Source: Micromonospora sp. WMMD812 (GTDB taxonomy: Bacteria > Actinomycetota > Actinomycetes > Mycobacteriales > Micromonosporaceae). From it: a stretch of 64,000 nucleotides of DNA. Positions 63,096-64,000 of this stretch are shown piece after piece. The first letter of the stretch is position 1. The number at the start of each line of letters is the position of its first letter. The notes under the pieces were generated by a model, which was given only the letters and a program-made list of their open reading frames with translations, ran no database searches and was not told the DNA's origin. The position numbers and the translations under genes are program-made. Location of the stretch: assembly GCF_027497215.1 (NCBI RefSeq), contig NZ_CP114904.1, positions 6,292,501-6,356,500 on the forward strand. The letters run 5' to 3'.

Positions 63096-64000
63096 ATGCG
63101 CGTGCTGCTCTGTCCGGACAAGTTCGCCGGCACCCTGCCCGCCCCGGAGGTGGCCGCCGCGGTGGCCGACGGCTGGCGGGCCGTCGCCGCCGGTGACGAC
63201 CTGCTGATCCGGCCGCTCGCCGACGGCGGCCCGGGCTTCCTCGACGTCCTCGCCGACGCGCTGGAGGCCAGCCGGGTGCCGGTACGCACCGTCGACCCGC
63301 TCGGGCGGCCGGCGGGCGGTGAGATCCTGCTCACCGTCGACGGCACCGCGTACCTGGAGAGCGCTCAGGCCTGCGGCCTGCACCTGCTCGGGCCCGACGA
63401 GCGGGACCCGAAGGCGACCACCTCGTACGGGCTGGGGCTGCTGGTCGCCGCCGCGGTGGAACACGGCGCCCGGACCGTGGTGATCGGGCTGGGCGGCTCG
63501 GGCACCAACGACGGCGGCGCGGGCATGCTCACCGCGCTCGGCGTCACCCCGCTCGACGAGGCCGGCCTCGCCCTGCCGTACGGCGGCGCCGCGCTGGCCG
63601 CGGTCGCCAGGATCGACGGCGCGCCCCGGCTGCGTGACACCACGCTGGTCGCCGCCACCGACGTGGACAACCCGCTGCTCGGCCTGCACGGCGCGAGCAA
63701 CGTGTTCGGCCCGCAGAAGGGCGCGGACCGGGCCGACGTGCTGCTGCTCGACGCCGCGCTGGAACGCTTCGCGGCGGTGCTGGAGCGGGATCTGCCCGGC
63801 TGCCCGGCCGGCCTCGGCGCGCTGCCCGGCGGCGGGGCGGCCGGCGGCCTCGGCGCGGCGATCCTCGCCCTCGGGGGCCGCTGCGAGTCCGGCATCGGCC
63901 TGGTCACCCGCGCCATCGACCTCGACGCCGCGCTGGACGACGTCGACCTCGTGATCACCGGAGAGGGTTCCTTCGACCACCAGTCGCTGCGCGGCAAGGT
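63096..64000 (+). CDS. Glycerate kinase, 3' truncated
   Basis: Frame open from the ATG at 63096 to the window end; 301 residues seen out of about 370 for the family. VLLCPDKFAGTLPAPEVAAAVADGW, RPLADGGPGFLDVL, IGLGGSGTNDGGAGMLTALG, GPQKGA and ITGEGSFDHQSLRGK are characteristic of type-II glycerate kinases (GlxK/GarK), which phosphorylate glycerate with ATP. A CACACT box lies seven bases before the ATG (leaderless). Divergent from nadA with a 59-base gap. Confidence 0.92.
   Translation, partial: MRVLLCPDKFAGTLPAPEVAAAVADGWRAVAAGDDLLIRPLADGGPGFLDVLADALEASRVPVRTVDPLGRPAGGEILLTVDGTAYLESAQACGLHLLGPDERDPKATTSYGLGLLVAAAVEHGARTVVIGLGGSGTNDGGAGMLTALGVTPLDEAGLALPYGGAALAAVARIDGAPRLRDTTLVAATDVDNPLLGLHGASNVFGPQKGADRADVLLLDAALERFAAVLERDLPGCPAGLGALPGGGAAGGLGAAILALGGRCESGIGLVTRAIDLDAALDDVDLVITGEGSFDHQSLRGK

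Overview
The window is a high-GC actinobacterial chromosome segment. Gene content, codon use and several recognisable neighbourhoods point to the family Micromonosporaceae, most likely Micromonospora or a close relative (inference; no rRNA or marker phylogeny is available here). It holds 53 protein genes, two of them cut by the window edges, packed on both strands. There is no tRNA, rRNA, insertion sequence, prophage or CRISPR array that I can support.

Layout. 1-6.2 kb: the 3' part of an MptB-like mannosyltransferase, a PadR regulator with its membrane-protein partner, glutamine synthetase glnA with an upstream GlnR box, an RDD membrane protein and a DUF4191 protein. 6.4-12.7 kb: a large LuxR/LAL regulator, a GT-C type membrane glycosyltransferase and lipA. 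12.8-14.4 kb: a T-box riboswitch that appears to control translation of an archaeal-type, probably non-discriminating AspRS. 14.5-17.9 kb: a TetR/DUF4166/SRPBCC operon with twin operators, then a VOC protein and lipB. 18-25.3 kb: a surface propeller protein, a second membrane glycosyltransferase, a secreted PHB-depolymerase-like esterase, an epimerase, and a MerR/aldo-keto reductase divergon. 25.3-33.7 kb: an unusual putative zinc metalloprotease operon, LysR/SDR, LLM oxidoreductase, LtrA, and TetR/SDR. 33.8-40.6 kb: sucB, lpdA, pepA and gcvT. 40.6-49.2 kb: a DUF2314 protein, cobS with a CobU-CobT fusion, a Ser/Thr kinase, a site-2-protease homologue and an aldo-keto reductase. 49.3-64 kb: a 1790-residue WG-repeat protein, an ABC-2 exporter, an XRE-cupin regulator beside azlCD, DUF3043, a MurA-family enzyme, nadA and a truncated glycerate kinase.

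How the genes fit together. LipB and LipA make the lipoyl cofactor; SucB carries it on two lipoyl domains, Lpd reoxidises it, and GcvT belongs to the lipoate-dependent glycine cleavage system. The order lipB-lipA-DUF4191-RDD-glnA known from mycobacteria is recognisable but has been split by inserted genes. CobU/CobT/CobS cover the end of the cobalamin pathway.

Most notable non-coding signal. Four long imperfect or perfect palindromes, each flanked by a C-rich tract on the left and a G-rich, often tandemly repeated tract on the right, all lie between converging genes. From either direction a transcript would read C-rich, hairpin, G-rich, which suggests a family of bidirectional terminator or insulator elements. 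Many genes also have a TAnnnT -10 box six to eight bases before the start codon, the signature of leaderless mRNAs.
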